From positions 496,001-560,000 of the forward strand of contig CP064978.1 of NCBI GenBank assembly GCA_016699515.1: a stretch of DNA of 64,000 nt, read 5' to 3'. Position numbers and translations under genes: made by a program. This stretch comes from Candidatus Peregrinibacteria bacterium. Its GTDB lineage: Bacteria; Patescibacteriota; Gracilibacteria; UM-FILTER-43-11. Of the stretch, positions 8,997 to 18,291 are shown in pieces (position 1 is the stretch's first letter; each line of letters opens with the position of its first letter). The notes beneath the pieces are model-generated. The model was given only the letters and a program-made list of their open reading frames with translations, was not told the DNA's origin and did not search any database.

Positions 8997-9582
8997 ACAA
9001 TTTTTCTTCAATACGGTAGTGGCTTTGATGATTGTGGTGCTTGCACCGTTCGCTAGTTTTGCGCAAAATGCCGATGGACCTAGATTGGCTACTAGCCCCT
9101 CTGATTGTGCGTCAACCACTGAAAATGTGAACAACAGTGCTGTCATTGTTACTCCACCAAACTGTGTTTATTTAGAAGAGCCCATCGGAGGGCGTATTGG
9201 TTACGATCTGTACTATGTAGGTTGTGAGGATGAGGATCGCCTTTGCGCTTATACACTTTGGGATGGAGGCGTGCTTCCGTCCAATGCTTATGGTCCCGTT
9301 CAAGCGGTGCTTAGTTTTGAGCCTGACAAGCCGTATCAAGGTCCGTTTGGGCTTTTGTATAACTATCTGTCTTTGGTTTACAACTATCTTTCGGGCCTTA
9401 TTGTTGGGCTTTCGGTGCTCTTTGTGGTGGTGGGTGGAGTGCAAATGACCACGTCCGCTGGAGATACCGGTCGTTTTGATGCCGGTAAGGATCGGATTGT
9501 TAAGTCGATCGTCGGCTTGATTTTGTGGTTTTTGGCTTCCTTGATTCTTTACACCATTAACCCGACCTTTTTCACATTTTAA
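8986..9582 (+). CDS. T4SS-pilin-like two-TM protein, copy 2, with extracellular insert
   Basis: With the ATG at 8986 the protein has 198 residues and starts with a clean signal peptide ending FASFAQ; the longer frame from 8917 would mostly overlap copy 1. A Cys-containing segment of about 100 residues (C at SDCASTT, PPNCVY, VGCEDEDRLCAY) follows, then the pilin hairpin: two hydrophobic helices around TTSAGDTGRFDAGKDRIVKS. Four cysteines outside the membrane suggest disulfides, which would suit the DsbA-like protein at 23472. It overlaps copy 1 by 11 nt and ends 5 bp before copy 3. Confidence 0.75.
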   Translation: MVLKQFFFNTVVALMIVVLAPFASFAQNADGPRLATSPSDCASTTENVNNSAVIVTPPNCVYLEEPIGGRIGYDLYYVGCEDEDRLCAYTLWDGGVLPSNAYGPVQAVLSFEPDKPYQGPFGLLYNYLSLVYNYLSGLIVGLSVLFVVVGGVQMTTSAGDTGRFDAGKDRIVKSIVGLILWFLASLILYTINPTFFTF

Positions 9583-9587
9583 GTTGT

Positions 9588-10007
9588 ATGAAATCCTTTA
9601 TTAAAAAATTGGGCTTGTTATTGACCGCTTTCTATTTGTCTCCGATGTTCGCCTTGGCACAAGGAACGGTTGGCCGTAGTGCCACCACGCTCACTCCGCC
9701 TCTGGGAGGAGATCAACTCCCCGGCGGGACTCTTTTGCCCACCAATGATATTAAAACCAGTTTTTTGTTTAGCGGCATCATTCCTTTTGTCATTCGCTAC
9801 GCGATTGGACTCGCAGCGGCTCTGGCTGTTATTGCCCTTATTTTTGCGGGTTATCAGTTTATGACGGCTTACGGAAATCAAGAGCGGCGCGACGAAGCAA
9901 TCAAAACCATTCAGTGGGCGCTTTTGGGCTTGGTGATTGTTATCGTTTCCTTTGGTGTGGTCAGTGTTATTTCACGTATTCAACTAACTCCCTCAAATGC
10001 GTCTTAA
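9588..10007 (+). CDS. T4SS-pilin-like two-TM protein, copy 3
   Basis: The 139-residue product has a signal peptide ending FALAQ, a short Gly/Thr/Pro-rich spacer, and the pilin hairpin with loop TAYGNQERRDEAIKTIQWALLG. The loop closely matches copies 1 and 5, so these are paralogues. Start at ATG 9588, 5 bp after copy 2; its end overlaps the next gene by 11 nt. Such overlaps imply coupled translation and defined stoichiometry. The family is clear by pattern; the function as a filament, channel or secretion pilin is inferred. Confidence 0.77.
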   Translation: MKSFIKKLGLLLTAFYLSPMFALAQGTVGRSATTLTPPLGGDQLPGGTLLPTNDIKTSFLFSGIIPFVIRYAIGLAAALAVIALIFAGYQFMTAYGNQERRDEAIKTIQWALLGLVIVIVSFGVVSVISRIQLTPSNAS

Positions 10008-10743
10008 TCGTTTGGCACGTTTTTTATCGGCTTTTTTGATTTTTTCTGGCCTGCTTATATTGCCCGGTTTTGGTTTCGCCAATGCAACCGACGATCTTTT
10101 GGACGAGCGCGATCGAGCTCAAAATGAGCTAAGCGACGTTTCCACCAACTCAGAGCGCGATCAATTGATCGCTACACTTTCTTTGCTGGATCGACAAATT
10201 TCGATTTCGCAAAATTTTGACCAATTAAAAAATCGCGTTCAAAGCCTTTCGGGTCGTGATCCTCGCAAAGATAGCGCCAATGCGCTTTTGGATTCGGTTG
10301 AGCAGGCTGTGGACGCTTTCATTACCCTTTCGGCACGAGGTTCATTGCAAAAAATTAATTTAAAATCCACCCCGGCGTTTGATGAGTTAGAAAAAGCGGC
10401 CACAGGTTCGCTGAGTACTTTAAATCAATTTTTACTTTCACCTTATCGCCCCGGGGCTACGGTGAACGATCAAGGCCAGTTGGTGGGCGGAGTTCCTACC
10501 GGTACGTTGTTGGACGATTTTATTCCCCAGCTCATTCGCCTGCTCTTTCAGTTTGTTTCCGCGGCGGTCCTAATTGCCTTTTTGGTTTCGGGAGTGTTTT
10601 TTATCATTTCGATCGGAAACGAAGAGCGTGTTACCAAAGCCCGCCAGATGCTTTATTTTTCATTAATTGGCTTTGCGTTTGTCGTGCTTGCGTTTGCAAT
10701 TGTGAAGGCGGTCACTTCCATTGATTTCTTCACCTTTATTTAG
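9997..10743 (+). CDS. T4SS-pilin-like protein, copy 4, with long helical ectodomain
   Basis: This 248-residue member has a signal peptide (ending GFGFA), then about 120 residues of charged, probably coiled-coil helix (DLLDERDRAQNELSDVS...), and at the C-terminus the pilin hairpin with loop SIGNEERVTKARQMLYFSLIG. It is the only one of the five with a long helical domain, so it may be a tip, base or stalk subunit. It starts inside copy 3 and ends 3 bp before copy 5. Confidence 0.72.
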   Translation: MRLNRLARFLSAFLIFSGLLILPGFGFANATDDLLDERDRAQNELSDVSTNSERDQLIATLSLLDRQISISQNFDQLKNRVQSLSGRDPRKDSANALLDSVEQAVDAFITLSARGSLQKINLKSTPAFDELEKAATGSLSTLNQFLLSPYRPGATVNDQGQLVGGVPTGTLLDDFIPQLIRLLFQFVSAAVLIAFLVSGVFFIISIGNEERVTKARQMLYFSLIGFAFVVLAFAIVKAVTSIDFFTFI

Positions 10744-10746
10744 TCT

Positions 10747-11133
10747 ATGTTTAAACATTTTTTCTATTTTTTGCTCGGCAGCGTTCTTCTTTCGCCCTGG
10801 AAAGCCTTTGCGGTGACTATCGATGATTTTAGAGATAGTGTTTTTCCTCCCGATAACTTGCCTTTGGGCTCCAATAACAGTGCTCCGGTTGAGGCTAGGA
10901 TTGTTGAAATTATTCTTTTCGCCACTAATTTGGTTTTGTACGCCAGTGGAAGTGTGGCGGTGATTTTACTTATTATTGGCGGTATTCGCTATATTACTTC
11001 GTTGGGAAATCAGGAGCGCATGGACGGTGCCAAAAAAACCATTCAATATGCACTGATTGGTCTGTTCGTGGTGATTTTGTCTTATGCAATCGTGAATAAC
11101 GTGATTGATCTCATCTTTAAACTGTCGGTTTAA
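10747..11133 (+). CDS. T4SS-pilin-like two-TM protein, copy 5
   Basis: The 128-residue product has a signal peptide (ending KAFA), a short spacer and a hairpin with loop TSLGNQERMDGAKKTIQYALIG, nearly the consensus of the group. It is the last gene of the tight five-gene run, and about 70 bp separate it from metG. No terminator hairpin is obvious after it, so metG could share the transcript. Confidence 0.77.
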   Translation: MFKHFFYFLLGSVLLSPWKAFAVTIDDFRDSVFPPDNLPLGSNNSAPVEARIVEIILFATNLVLYASGSVAVILLIIGGIRYITSLGNQERMDGAKKTIQYALIGLFVVILSYAIVNNVIDLIFKLSV

Positions 11134-11205
11134 TTTGGATTAAAATTAGCAATTACGCATTTGTGTGATTTTGTGTATTCTATCCATGTCTTTAATTGAC
11201 TATTT

Positions 11206-12731
11206 ATGAGTGCCCAAAAAACTTTTTATGCTACCACAGCGATTGCTTATGTTAATGCGCCTCCGCACATGGGGCATGCCCTTGAGTTCATTTTAACCGA
11301 TGCCATTTGCCGTTATCATCGAATGATGGGTGATGCTACTTACTTTTTAACCGGCACCGACGAACACGGCGTTAAAATTTATAATACGGCCAAAAAAGCT
11401 CAAATGGATATTCAAGCGTTTGTTGATCAACATGCGCAAACTTTTAAAGATCTTACTTCGATCCTTCATTTATCAAACGATGGATTTGTGCGCACCAGCG
11501 ATCGCGAATTGCACTGGCCCGCTTGCCAAAAGTTGTGGGGAAAACTGGTCGAAAAGGGCGATATTTATGAAAAAGAATATGAGGGATTGTACTGTGAAGG
11601 CTGTGAAACTTTTATGCTTGAGCGAGATTTAGTCGATGGGCTTTGCCCCATTCATAAACGCGAACTGACTTTAATTAAAGAAAAAAACTACTTTTTCAAG
11701 CTATCACGATACAGCGATCAAATTGGCCAGCTGATTGAGTCCGATCAGCTTAAAATTACCCCGTCTACACGCAAAGCTGAAATTTTGAATATGATCAAGG
11801 AAGGCCTTCACGATGTAAGCTTTTCTCGCCCTAAATCGGCCTTGCCGTGGGGGGTGGATGTGCCTGGAGACCCGGATCAAGTGATGTATGTTTGGTGCGA
11901 TGCGCTCACTAATTATATCTCATTCATTGGCTACGCTCATGAAACTGAACTTTTTCAAACTTTTTGGCCGGCAGATCTGCATGTGATCGGGAAAGATATT
12001 GTTCGTTTTCATGCCGGCATTTGGATTGGTATGTTGCTCGCTGCCGGCGTGCCGATTCCCAAGGGAATTTTGGTGCATGGGTTTTGACCTATAACGGCGA
12101 AAAAATGAGCAAATCAACTGGAAATGTGATCGACCCCGTCGAGGTGATTGAACGTTATGGAATTGATGCAATGCGCTATTACTTGCTGCGAGAAATTTCG
12201 AATGGTCGCGATGGCGACTTTAGCGATGCCCTTTTTATGCAGCGTTATCAATCTGACTTGGCAAACAATTTGGGCAATTTGGTCAACCGGGTTCATACTC
12301 TCATCAAAAAGAACCACGTGCAATTGTTCACCTTTCAATCAAATCACGAGGTTTATGAGTTAAAAGTGGCTGAAACATGGAGAAAATACCAAGCCGCAAT
12401 GGACGAGTATAATGTGCACGAGGCTGTTTTTCATGTGTGGCGACTGATCGATTTTGCCAATAAAATGATTGATGATGAAAAACCATGGGCCCTGCTTAAA
12501 ACCGATCCTGGCAAGGCCAAAGAAACCTTGTGTAACCTTTTAGAGGTCATTCGGCATATTTCCATGATGATTTGGCCTATTATTCCTCATACGGCAGAAC
12601 GAATTCGATCTCAGATCGGCTTGCCGATTTCACTCGAAGCCTCTTTTTCTACAGCGAGCGAGTGGGGGAGTCATCTCCTTTGGAATGAGGTAGGGGAGAG
12701 TGAGATCCTTTTCCCTCGTATTGAATCGTAA
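11206..12731 (+). CDS. metG: Methionyl-tRNA synthetase (one frameshift)
   Basis: MetG charges initiator and elongator tRNA-Met. The first part shows the class I HIGH-type motif (PPHMGHA), the GTDEHG segment, a Cys pair and later Cys in the connective domain (YCEGCE...LCPIHK) that may bind zinc, and VIGKDIVRFH. After a frameshift at about 12085 the second frame carries KMSKS and the helical anticodon-binding domain. The expected GFLTYNGEKMSKS needs one more T in a TTTT run. Restored length is 508 residues, a short form lacking the C-terminal tRNA-binding domain. The gene is complete apart from the indel, which I consider a sequence error. Confidence 0.93.
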
Positions 12732-12824
12732 CCATACCATTGACTTTTTTAATAAAATATTGTATTTTTACTATAGTTTTTTGTGTGCTATAGATGATTT
12801 TGAATTCCAAAAGGGGACGATTTG

Positions 12825-12833
12825 TGTTATAAT
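12825..12833 (+). promoter_or_regulatory. Extended -10 giving a nearly leaderless sortase transcript
   Basis: TGTTATAAT (12825-12833) is an extended -10 element whose predicted start point is about 12840, only one or two bases before the sortase ATG at 12842. The -35 region (12805-12810, TTCCAA) is weak, as is usual with extended -10 sites. Confidence 0.5.
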
Positions 12834-12841
12834 TCTTTGTT

Positions 12842-13618
12842 ATGCATATTCCACATTTTGAAACGCTAGGGGATTTTGAGCCAAAAAGATCCGGTCGATG
12901 GATGAATAAAGTATGGCATTGGGTGCGTTTTTCGGTGGTTACCGGATTGATTTTTTTTATTTCGTTTGCCGCACTGAATTTTGGTGCTTATAAAGAAATT
13001 CTTATAAGCGTTTTTAATTCTAAGGCATACGCTCAGGTGCGTGATGGACTAACTTTGCTCACCAATGATCCTGCGGTTGATCCAAGTCAATTGTTAGAAG
13101 TGCTCCCGGATCACAATGAAGTGAAAAAGACGTTTGCATGGCTTGATTCCATTCCGGTGGTTCCTACGGATAATCGCTTGGTGATTCCTAAGTTGGGCAA
13201 GAGTGTTCCATTGGTTAATTTGGGAACGGAGCATATTGAAGGGGAGAGTTGGCATGAACTTGAAAAGCAAATTCAGGGGGGACTTCAGCAAGGAGTTGTT
13301 CATTATCCCGGAACGGCGTCACCTGGGCAATTTGGAAATGTATTTTTAACAGGCCATAGCTCTTACTATCCATGGGACCCTGGCAAATTTAAGGATGTTT
13401 TTGCCACATTGGGTCAACTTGACATCGGTGATCGTTATTATGTTTATTATAATCAGATTAAATATACTTACGAAGTGCGCGAAAAATTAGAAGTAACTCC
13501 GGATAAAGTCGAAGTATTACATCAGCCAACAGACCAAAAAATGTCAACTCTGATGACCTGTACGCCGGTTGGAACCACATTAAGACGTTTGATCATTCAC
13601 GCCGAACAAATCTCTTAA
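12842..13618 (+). CDS. Sortase-family transpeptidase
   Basis: Sortases cleave surface proteins at a sorting motif and attach them to a cell-surface acceptor. This 258-residue protein has one N-terminal membrane helix (about residues 30-50) and then the sortase barrel. The catalytic residues are visible: His172 in LTGHSS, Cys240 in TLMTCTP, and Arg248/249 in GTTLRR. I cannot fix the sortase class. No clear LPxTG-type substrate is apparent in the window, although several large secreted proteins are. The start at 12842 lies just behind a strong -10, suggesting a leaderless mRNA. It is the last plus-strand gene before a convergent hairpin. Confidence 0.9.
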   Translation: MHIPHFETLGDFEPKRSGRWMNKVWHWVRFSVVTGLIFFISFAALNFGAYKEILISVFNSKAYAQVRDGLTLLTNDPAVDPSQLLEVLPDHNEVKKTFAWLDSIPVVPTDNRLVIPKLGKSVPLVNLGTEHIEGESWHELEKQIQGGLQQGVVHYPGTASPGQFGNVFLTGHSSYYPWDPGKFKDVFATLGQLDIGDRYYVYYNQIKYTYEVREKLEVTPDKVEVLHQPTDQKMSTLMTCTPVGTTLRRLIIHAEQIS

Positions 13619-13621
13619 TTC

Positions 13622-13656
13622 GTTAAGAATTAACAATTAAGAGTTAGAAATTAATA
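13622..13656. repeat. Degenerate 7-bp repeat array
   Basis: Five heptamers in register, including GTTAAGA, ATTAACA and ATTAAGA, begin 3 bp after the sortase stop codon. It resembles the arrays at other gene junctions. Confidence 0.55.
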
Positions 13657-13727
13657 GGGAATTCACAAAAATAGCTCAATTATCCCAAGTAGACCCCAAA
13701 TCAAGATTGGATGTGCTTATGATTTTA

Positions 13728-13779
13728 TCCTGGCATTTATCCCGTATAAGATATATTGTACGGGATTAAGTATCCAGGA
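13728..13779. terminator. Nested hairpin between convergent genes
   Basis: An outer stem TCCTGG (13728-13733) with CCAGGA (13774-13779) encloses a perfect 7-bp stem TCCCGTA (13740-13746) with TACGGGA (13759-13765). It sits between the converging sortase and ftsA genes, so it may end transcription in both directions. There is no long T-run, which lowers confidence. Confidence 0.4.
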
Positions 13780-13808
13780 GGAAATAGGCTACCTCTTCCC
13801 CCTGCGTT

Positions 13809-15095
13809 CTACATTTTCATAATACCAATTATTTTTCTGAGCATTTGTTGTAATGCATTTTCGCTGTTTGAAACTTGAAGTGCCACTTTGGCCAAGGCGA
13901 TCGTCATGATGTTCTCTTTGTTAATCCCCTTTTTGTTGCCACCGATTTTTTCTATTTTTTGATCTTCGATGTCGCTTGCATGTGGTTTGCGAGGAAAGGG
14001 GAGTTTTTTGGCCCATTTGGACTCATTGAGAATCTCTTTGAATTCACCAAGGTTGCTACCGCCTCCGGATAGATAAATTTTGGTAGGCAGTCCATTCTGA
14101 GTCTTAATTTCTGCAAGGCTAATGCAGACTGCTTGAACCCATAACTCAAGGTCGTGGCTAATGAGCTCACGAACGAGTGATTTGGATTTACTTTCCAGCT
14201 TATCTTCGCTGTAGGCTTTTTTGAGTTTTTCGGCTTCTACCAAGGAAATATTTAATTCGAGTGCGAGCCGCTTTGTGATCGATTCGCCGCCCAGTCCAAA
14301 GCTTTTGGCATCGATCAGTGCGTTGTTTTCTACCACCGCCAAACACGTGGTGTTGCAGCCAATATCAATCAGAATGACTGAATTTTCGCGACCCTCCTCG
14401 GTTTCGATGCATTGCCATAGGGCAAACGGTTCTGAAACAATTTCGACCAATTCTAATTCAAGCTCGTGCGCAACGGATTGCAGTGCATCGTAATAGTTTT
14501 GGGGCGTAAATGCATTGAAAAACGAAAATTCAAGCTCTTTTCCCTGAAATCCAATTAGGTCCTGAGCTGGTTGATTATCAATTTTACTGTTGGTAATAAA
14601 ACTGTTGATCAATTTGATTTCCACTTCGGGATATCCCGTTTCTTCGCTAATGTTTTTTCGGGTTTCCGTGAAGGCTTTCCATTCTAATTTTTGAAGAATG
14701 TTTCTAAGCTCTTCCGAATTGATTTTGGTGCTCGAATCCTCTCTTTTTTCGCTTAAGGTAATGGTTTTTCCTCTTATAAAATCACCGGATATTCCCAAGA
14801 TTAACTGAGAAGGTTTGATTCGTGAGTGCTTTGTGGCGTCTTGAATGGCCTTTTGACAATGGGAAATTATGCTTCCCATGTCGTTTAATTGTTGGGAGTG
14901 ATGATGATTGCCTTGCTGATTCACCCTGGAAAACCCAAGCACGTTGATATGCCTTTTTTGAACGACTTTCCCCTCCTCTTTCATTTCTTCAATGATTTCA
15001 AAAAAGAGTGCGGAAATATTTTGGCTTCCAATATCCAATGCGATCATTCCCCTATCATTTGAGCCGATGTTTTTTTTGCGAAGCCAGTTGAACAA
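13809..15095 (-). CDS. ftsA: FtsA-like actin-family cell-division protein
   Basis: FtsA anchors FtsZ to the membrane. The 428-residue protein has an actin-fold phosphate-1 motif (MIALDIGSQNISALFFE), an SHS2/1C-type inserted domain (VEIKLINSF...DLIGFQGKELEFSFF), a phosphate-2 motif (VILIDIGCNTTCLAVV), and an adenosine motif (KIYLSGGGSNLGEF). The C-terminus (ALQQMLRKIIGIMKM) looks like the amphipathic membrane-targeting helix typical of FtsA, which favours FtsA over the related PilM. It is the last gene of purA-CYTH-ftsA, with an 11-bp gap after the CYTH gene. No ftsZ is nearby. Confidence 0.72.
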   Translation of the reverse strand: MFNWLRKKNIGSNDRGMIALDIGSQNISALFFEIIEEMKEEGKVVQKRHINVLGFSRVNQQGNHHHSQQLNDMGSIISHCQKAIQDATKHSRIKPSQLILGISGDFIRGKTITLSEKREDSSTKINSEELRNILQKLEWKAFTETRKNISEETGYPEVEIKLINSFITNSKIDNQPAQDLIGFQGKELEFSFFNAFTPQNYYDALQSVAHELELELVEIVSEPFALWQCIETEEGRENSVILIDIGCNTTCLAVVENNALIDAKSFGLGGESITKRLALELNISLVEAEKLKKAYSEDKLESKSKSLVRELISHDLELWVQAVCISLAEIKTQNGLPTKIYLSGGGSNLGEFKEILNESKWAKKLPFPRKPHASDIEDQKIEKIGGNKKGINKENIMTIALAKVALQVSNSENALQQMLRKIIGIMKM

Positions 15096-15106
15096 TGGAT
15101 GTTGTA

Positions 15107-15628
15107 TTACAAAGATGAATGGCGCATTAAATCGTAATAAGGCTTTTTTTCAAACTCGGAGGGTTTGAACCCTAGGGATTCAAAGGCGTTTTTAATAGCT
15201 TTTTTGGCTTGAAATAAATGTTTTTTGCTTTCTACCAGTTGTTCTATTTCTAGGAAGTGCCCCAGTGGATGAATGTAGTTTAATTCAATGGTGAACGCTC
15301 CGACTTGAAATTTTTCCGTCTTTTTCATTTTACTGATTGTGGGCTCAATTCCTATTGTTTTTAGCCAATTCAAAGCCTTTTTTGCGGACGTCACTTTCCA
15401 ACTCATTTCATCGTTGGTCTCCATTCCTTTGGTCATTGCCCTACCCTTTAGGTCTAAAGTCCTGGTTTTATCGGTTTCTCGTATTCTTAGGAAATAGGAT
15501 TGGTTTGCACTCAGATAAAAATCCCTTTTTATGCTTTGGGTGGGCTTGCCATATTTTTGAATGAGCGTTGTTCGAATTGCCTTGGCCTTTGATGAATTTA
15601 GGGCCACTTTAGCCTCTACTTCGATCAT
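15107..15628 (-). CDS. CYTH-domain protein (CyaB/thiamine triphosphatase family)
   Basis: CYTH enzymes hydrolyse or cyclise triphosphorylated substrates inside a beta-tunnel lined by charged residues. The N-terminal signature ExExK is present as EVEAK at residues 3-7. Later expected charged strands are also present: YFLRIRETD, RTLDLKGRA, and the HFLEIEQLVE glutamates near the end. The 173-residue length suits class IV-type or CyaB-like members. The substrate cannot be decided from sequence; inorganic triphosphate is common in the family. It starts 4 bp after the purA stop and is followed closely by ftsA. Confidence 0.8.
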   Translation of the reverse strand: MIEVEAKVALNSSKAKAIRTTLIQKYGKPTQSIKRDFYLSANQSYFLRIRETDKTRTLDLKGRAMTKGMETNDEMSWKVTSAKKALNWLKTIGIEPTISKMKKTEKFQVGAFTIELNYIHPLGHFLEIEQLVESKKHLFQAKKAIKNAFESLGFKPSEFEKKPYYDLMRHSSL

Positions 15629-15632
15629 GACT

Positions 15633-16948
15633 CTAGCGATAAATCATTTCACTGCGCCTAACTCCCACACCAATGAAATTGACGGGTACTCCGGAGAGTG
15701 CCTCAATGCGCTCTACGTATCGTCGACACTGAATGGGCAGATCACTAAAAGTGGTCGCTTTGCTAATGTCCTGCTCCCATCCTTCGAATTCTTCATATTC
15801 CACTTCTACGTTTTCAAATTCATTTAAATTAGCGGGAATGAACGGCACTTCGGCACCATTGAGTCGATATCGTACTCCTATTTTAATGGTCTTAAGCCCT
15901 GTGAGGACGTCCAATTTGGTTAAATTAAGGCAGTTGATTCCATTGATGGCAATGGCGTTGTTAAGAACGGTCATATCCAACCAGCCGCAGCGCCTGGGGC
16001 GACCGGTAGTTGAGCCATATTCGTTGCCTTGGTCACGCAACATTTGCCCTTCGATATCGCCCAATTCGGTGGGAAAAGGGCCGCCCCCCACGCGAGTGGT
16101 GTAGGCTTTCACGATTCCTACCACCGAATTGATTTTTGTGGGAGGAAACCCAAGGCCAGTGCATGCGCCACCACTGGTGGTGTTGGATGAAGTGACGTAA
16201 GGATAGGTTCCTACATCCAAATCCAAATGCGTTCCTTGTGCACCTTCAATCAATAGAGTGCGCCCTTGGTGGTAGTCGTTATAAAGCGTTTCGGTCACAT
16301 TTTGAATCATGCTTTCAATCAATTCAAAGGCGTCTTTATGAATATTGATTTCACGCTCAACGTCGAATTCAAACCCATAGGTTTTCATATGCCACTCTGC
16401 GTTTGCTCTGAGTTTTTCTGCAAATAGATCAAAGTTTTTTAAATCTCCCACCCGAATTCCGATTCGAGCTGCCTTGTCGCTGTAAGCAGGGCCAATTCCG
16501 CGCTTGGTGGTGCCCACTTTTTTGATGCCTTTGGTGTTTTCCTGAATTTCGTCGATTTGCTTGTGAAACTCGAAAATCAAATGCGCACGATCACTGATTA
16601 CGATGCGGTTTTTTGGGTCAATCCCCTGTTTTTTAAGGGTGCTGATTTCTTCGAGCAAGGTGGGCAAATGAATCACCGTTCCGTGACCAATTACGCACTT
16701 TTTTCCTTCATGTAAAATTCCCGATGGCAACAGGTGAAAGACATATTTTTTCGTTTCACCCCCCTGCTCTACGCAGATGGTGTGGCCTGCATTGGCTCCC
16801 CCGGCCGACCGTGCAATTAAGTCGTATTCACTCGAAAGAATATCTACCAATTTTCCTTTGCCTTCGTCCCCCATTGTGTGCCGGCAATGTAAATCACTTG
16901 ACCTAACTTAGGAATAATTTCGCTTTGATTTTTGATGGAAAGTTTCAT
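15633..16948 (-). CDS. purA: Adenylosuccinate synthetase (frameshift near N-terminus)
   Basis: PurA joins IMP and aspartate with GTP to give adenylosuccinate on the way to AMP. From 16874 onward the frame is intact: GDEGKGKLVDIL (P-loop), GGANAGHT, KRGIGPAYSDKAAR, GAQGTHLDLDVGTYPYVTSS, GRPRRCGWLD, and the C-terminal NLTKLDVL and VGVRRSEMI. The true N-terminus lies upstream in another frame: from ATG 16948 it reads MKLSIKNQSEI and then YIAGTQWG. One G is missing from a G-run at about 16872, where TQWGDEGKGK is expected. Restored length is 438 residues, normal for the family. Other purine-synthesis genes are not in the window, so it may serve salvage. Confidence 0.92.
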
Positions 16949-17024
16949 AAGGAGGTTGGGTTAACTCGGGCGCCAACAGATTACCATTGGATTTAAAAAA
17001 ATGCTATTAAACTATCGCTCGATT

Positions 17025-17695
17025 CTAGGGGGTGAACGTGATGGTAATTACCAGGTCGTTGGCAAAGGGGGCTTGCCCATTTTCTCCAAATCCAACGGGA
17101 ATTTTTGGAGTGAGCCAGCCGATGGCTCGCTCAAGCTGCGTGTTGTACTTTAAGCCAGGAATTTGATCGGTCCATTCACATTTTTCGTTGGTTTCCCGGT
17201 CCTTTTCTACTCCAAGATAATAGGTATTTCCCTCGCCAGTGGATTCGGACGGTTTAAATACGCTGGCCTGACAGCCATTTCCATACATGGCTTTCACCAC
17301 CTCGGTTGCCGACATTTTGTGAGTATTGACCAAGCTTTTAACGAAAGTGTTGGAATGGTTTGAGGTAATTGAGAATAATTTTCCAGCGTGGTTTGAATAG
17401 GAGTGCAATCTGCTGGATCTGTCCAATGCTCAGGGACAATATGAATTTCATTGTCCGCTTCCAATATGGCAGTTTTCACCCATTGCTCATCTTTGCAGTC
17501 GCCGCCGATGAATATTTTTTGAGGCACATCCATAAAAAACCCCTGTTGGTGATTGGTATAACGATTCAGCTCGTTGGTGAGAGGTCGTAGAGTGGATTCA
17601 GCGACCGGACTTGGTTTTTGGGTTTGACTGCATCCACTGCTTACCACCAGTAGTACGAGCGCGATCATGCCATGTTTGGCTTTAAAAGTGACCAT
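17025..17695 (-). CDS. Putative lipoprotein of unknown function (one frameshift)
   Basis: The N-terminus has a lipoprotein signal peptide with lipobox VSSGC (Cys22), placing the mature protein outside the membrane. The sequence then has a pattern of cysteines (GDCKDE, ADCTPI, NGCQAS, EKCEWT) that may form disulfides. Two overlapping frames, 17294-17695 and 17025-17426, are joined by restoring one base near 17345-17355, probably a T in a short run, giving 223 residues. The C-terminal part (ATEVVKAMYGNGC onward) continues the same kind of sequence. I do not recognise a family. It is the last gene of the dnaX-to-lipoprotein run. Confidence 0.65.
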
Positions 17696-17705
17696 CGGGT
17701 TTGAA

Positions 17706-18279
17706 TTATGATTTCAACTGAGGGAGGTATCGTTTGAGCTTGTTGACGGGCAATCCAACGACGTTCCAGTATTCCCCCTCTTGCTTTGTGACCCATTTTC
17801 CCCCACGCCCCTCGATTGTCATAGCACCTGAACGATCTTTCCACTCATTTGTGTTTAGATATTCTTCCAGTTCCTGATCGGAAAATTTTCGAAAATGCAA
17901 ACGAGTTTTTTTCATAATCAACCCATTGTTTTTTTGCGAATCGATTCAGGATGGCCAACCCTGAGTACACGTCGCAGTAACTTCCTCTGAGATGAGAAAG
18001 AATGCGCTTTGCATCGGCCCGATCGACGGGTTTTAATGCCAATTGCCCATCGTGCAACACCACGAAAGTGTCCGCTGCAATCACCCAAGCTTGAGGATTT
18101 TTTTGGCTAACCACCTCGGCTTTTCTTAACGCAATGCGTTTGGCGATCGCGTGGGGCCTTATCAAATTTTCGTGACTTTCATCGGTATGGCTTGGCACCA
18201 CCCTGAACGTTAAGCCAAGATCACTTAGAATTTTTTTTCTGGCCGGACTTTGCGAAGCCAGAATGATTTCCATATCCAT
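17706..18279 (-). CDS. maf: Maf-family nucleoside triphosphate pyrophosphatase (one frameshift)
   Basis: Maf proteins hydrolyse non-canonical or surplus NTPs (dTTP, UTP or modified bases) to monophosphates. The N-terminal half has the family start EIILASQSPARKKIL, the VPSHTDES segment, the IAADTFVVL motif and the LRGSYCDVYSGLAI motif. The second frame supplies the C-terminal SDQELEEYLNTNEWKDRSGAMTIEGRG, corresponding to the usual 'W.DKAGaY.IQG.G'. An extra A in a 7-A run at about 17915 separates the two. Corrected length is 190 residues, typical. It lies 10-12 bp from both neighbours in a tight minus-strand run. Confidence 0.9.
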
Positions 18280-18291
18280 GCAGTATGGAGC

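Noticed and set aside
16949..16960. AACCTCCTT just before the purA start, identical to the anti-Shine-Dalgarno end of 16S rRNA
   Set aside because: It is on the coding strand in the wrong sense for ribosome binding and no other rRNA sequence is near; probably chance.
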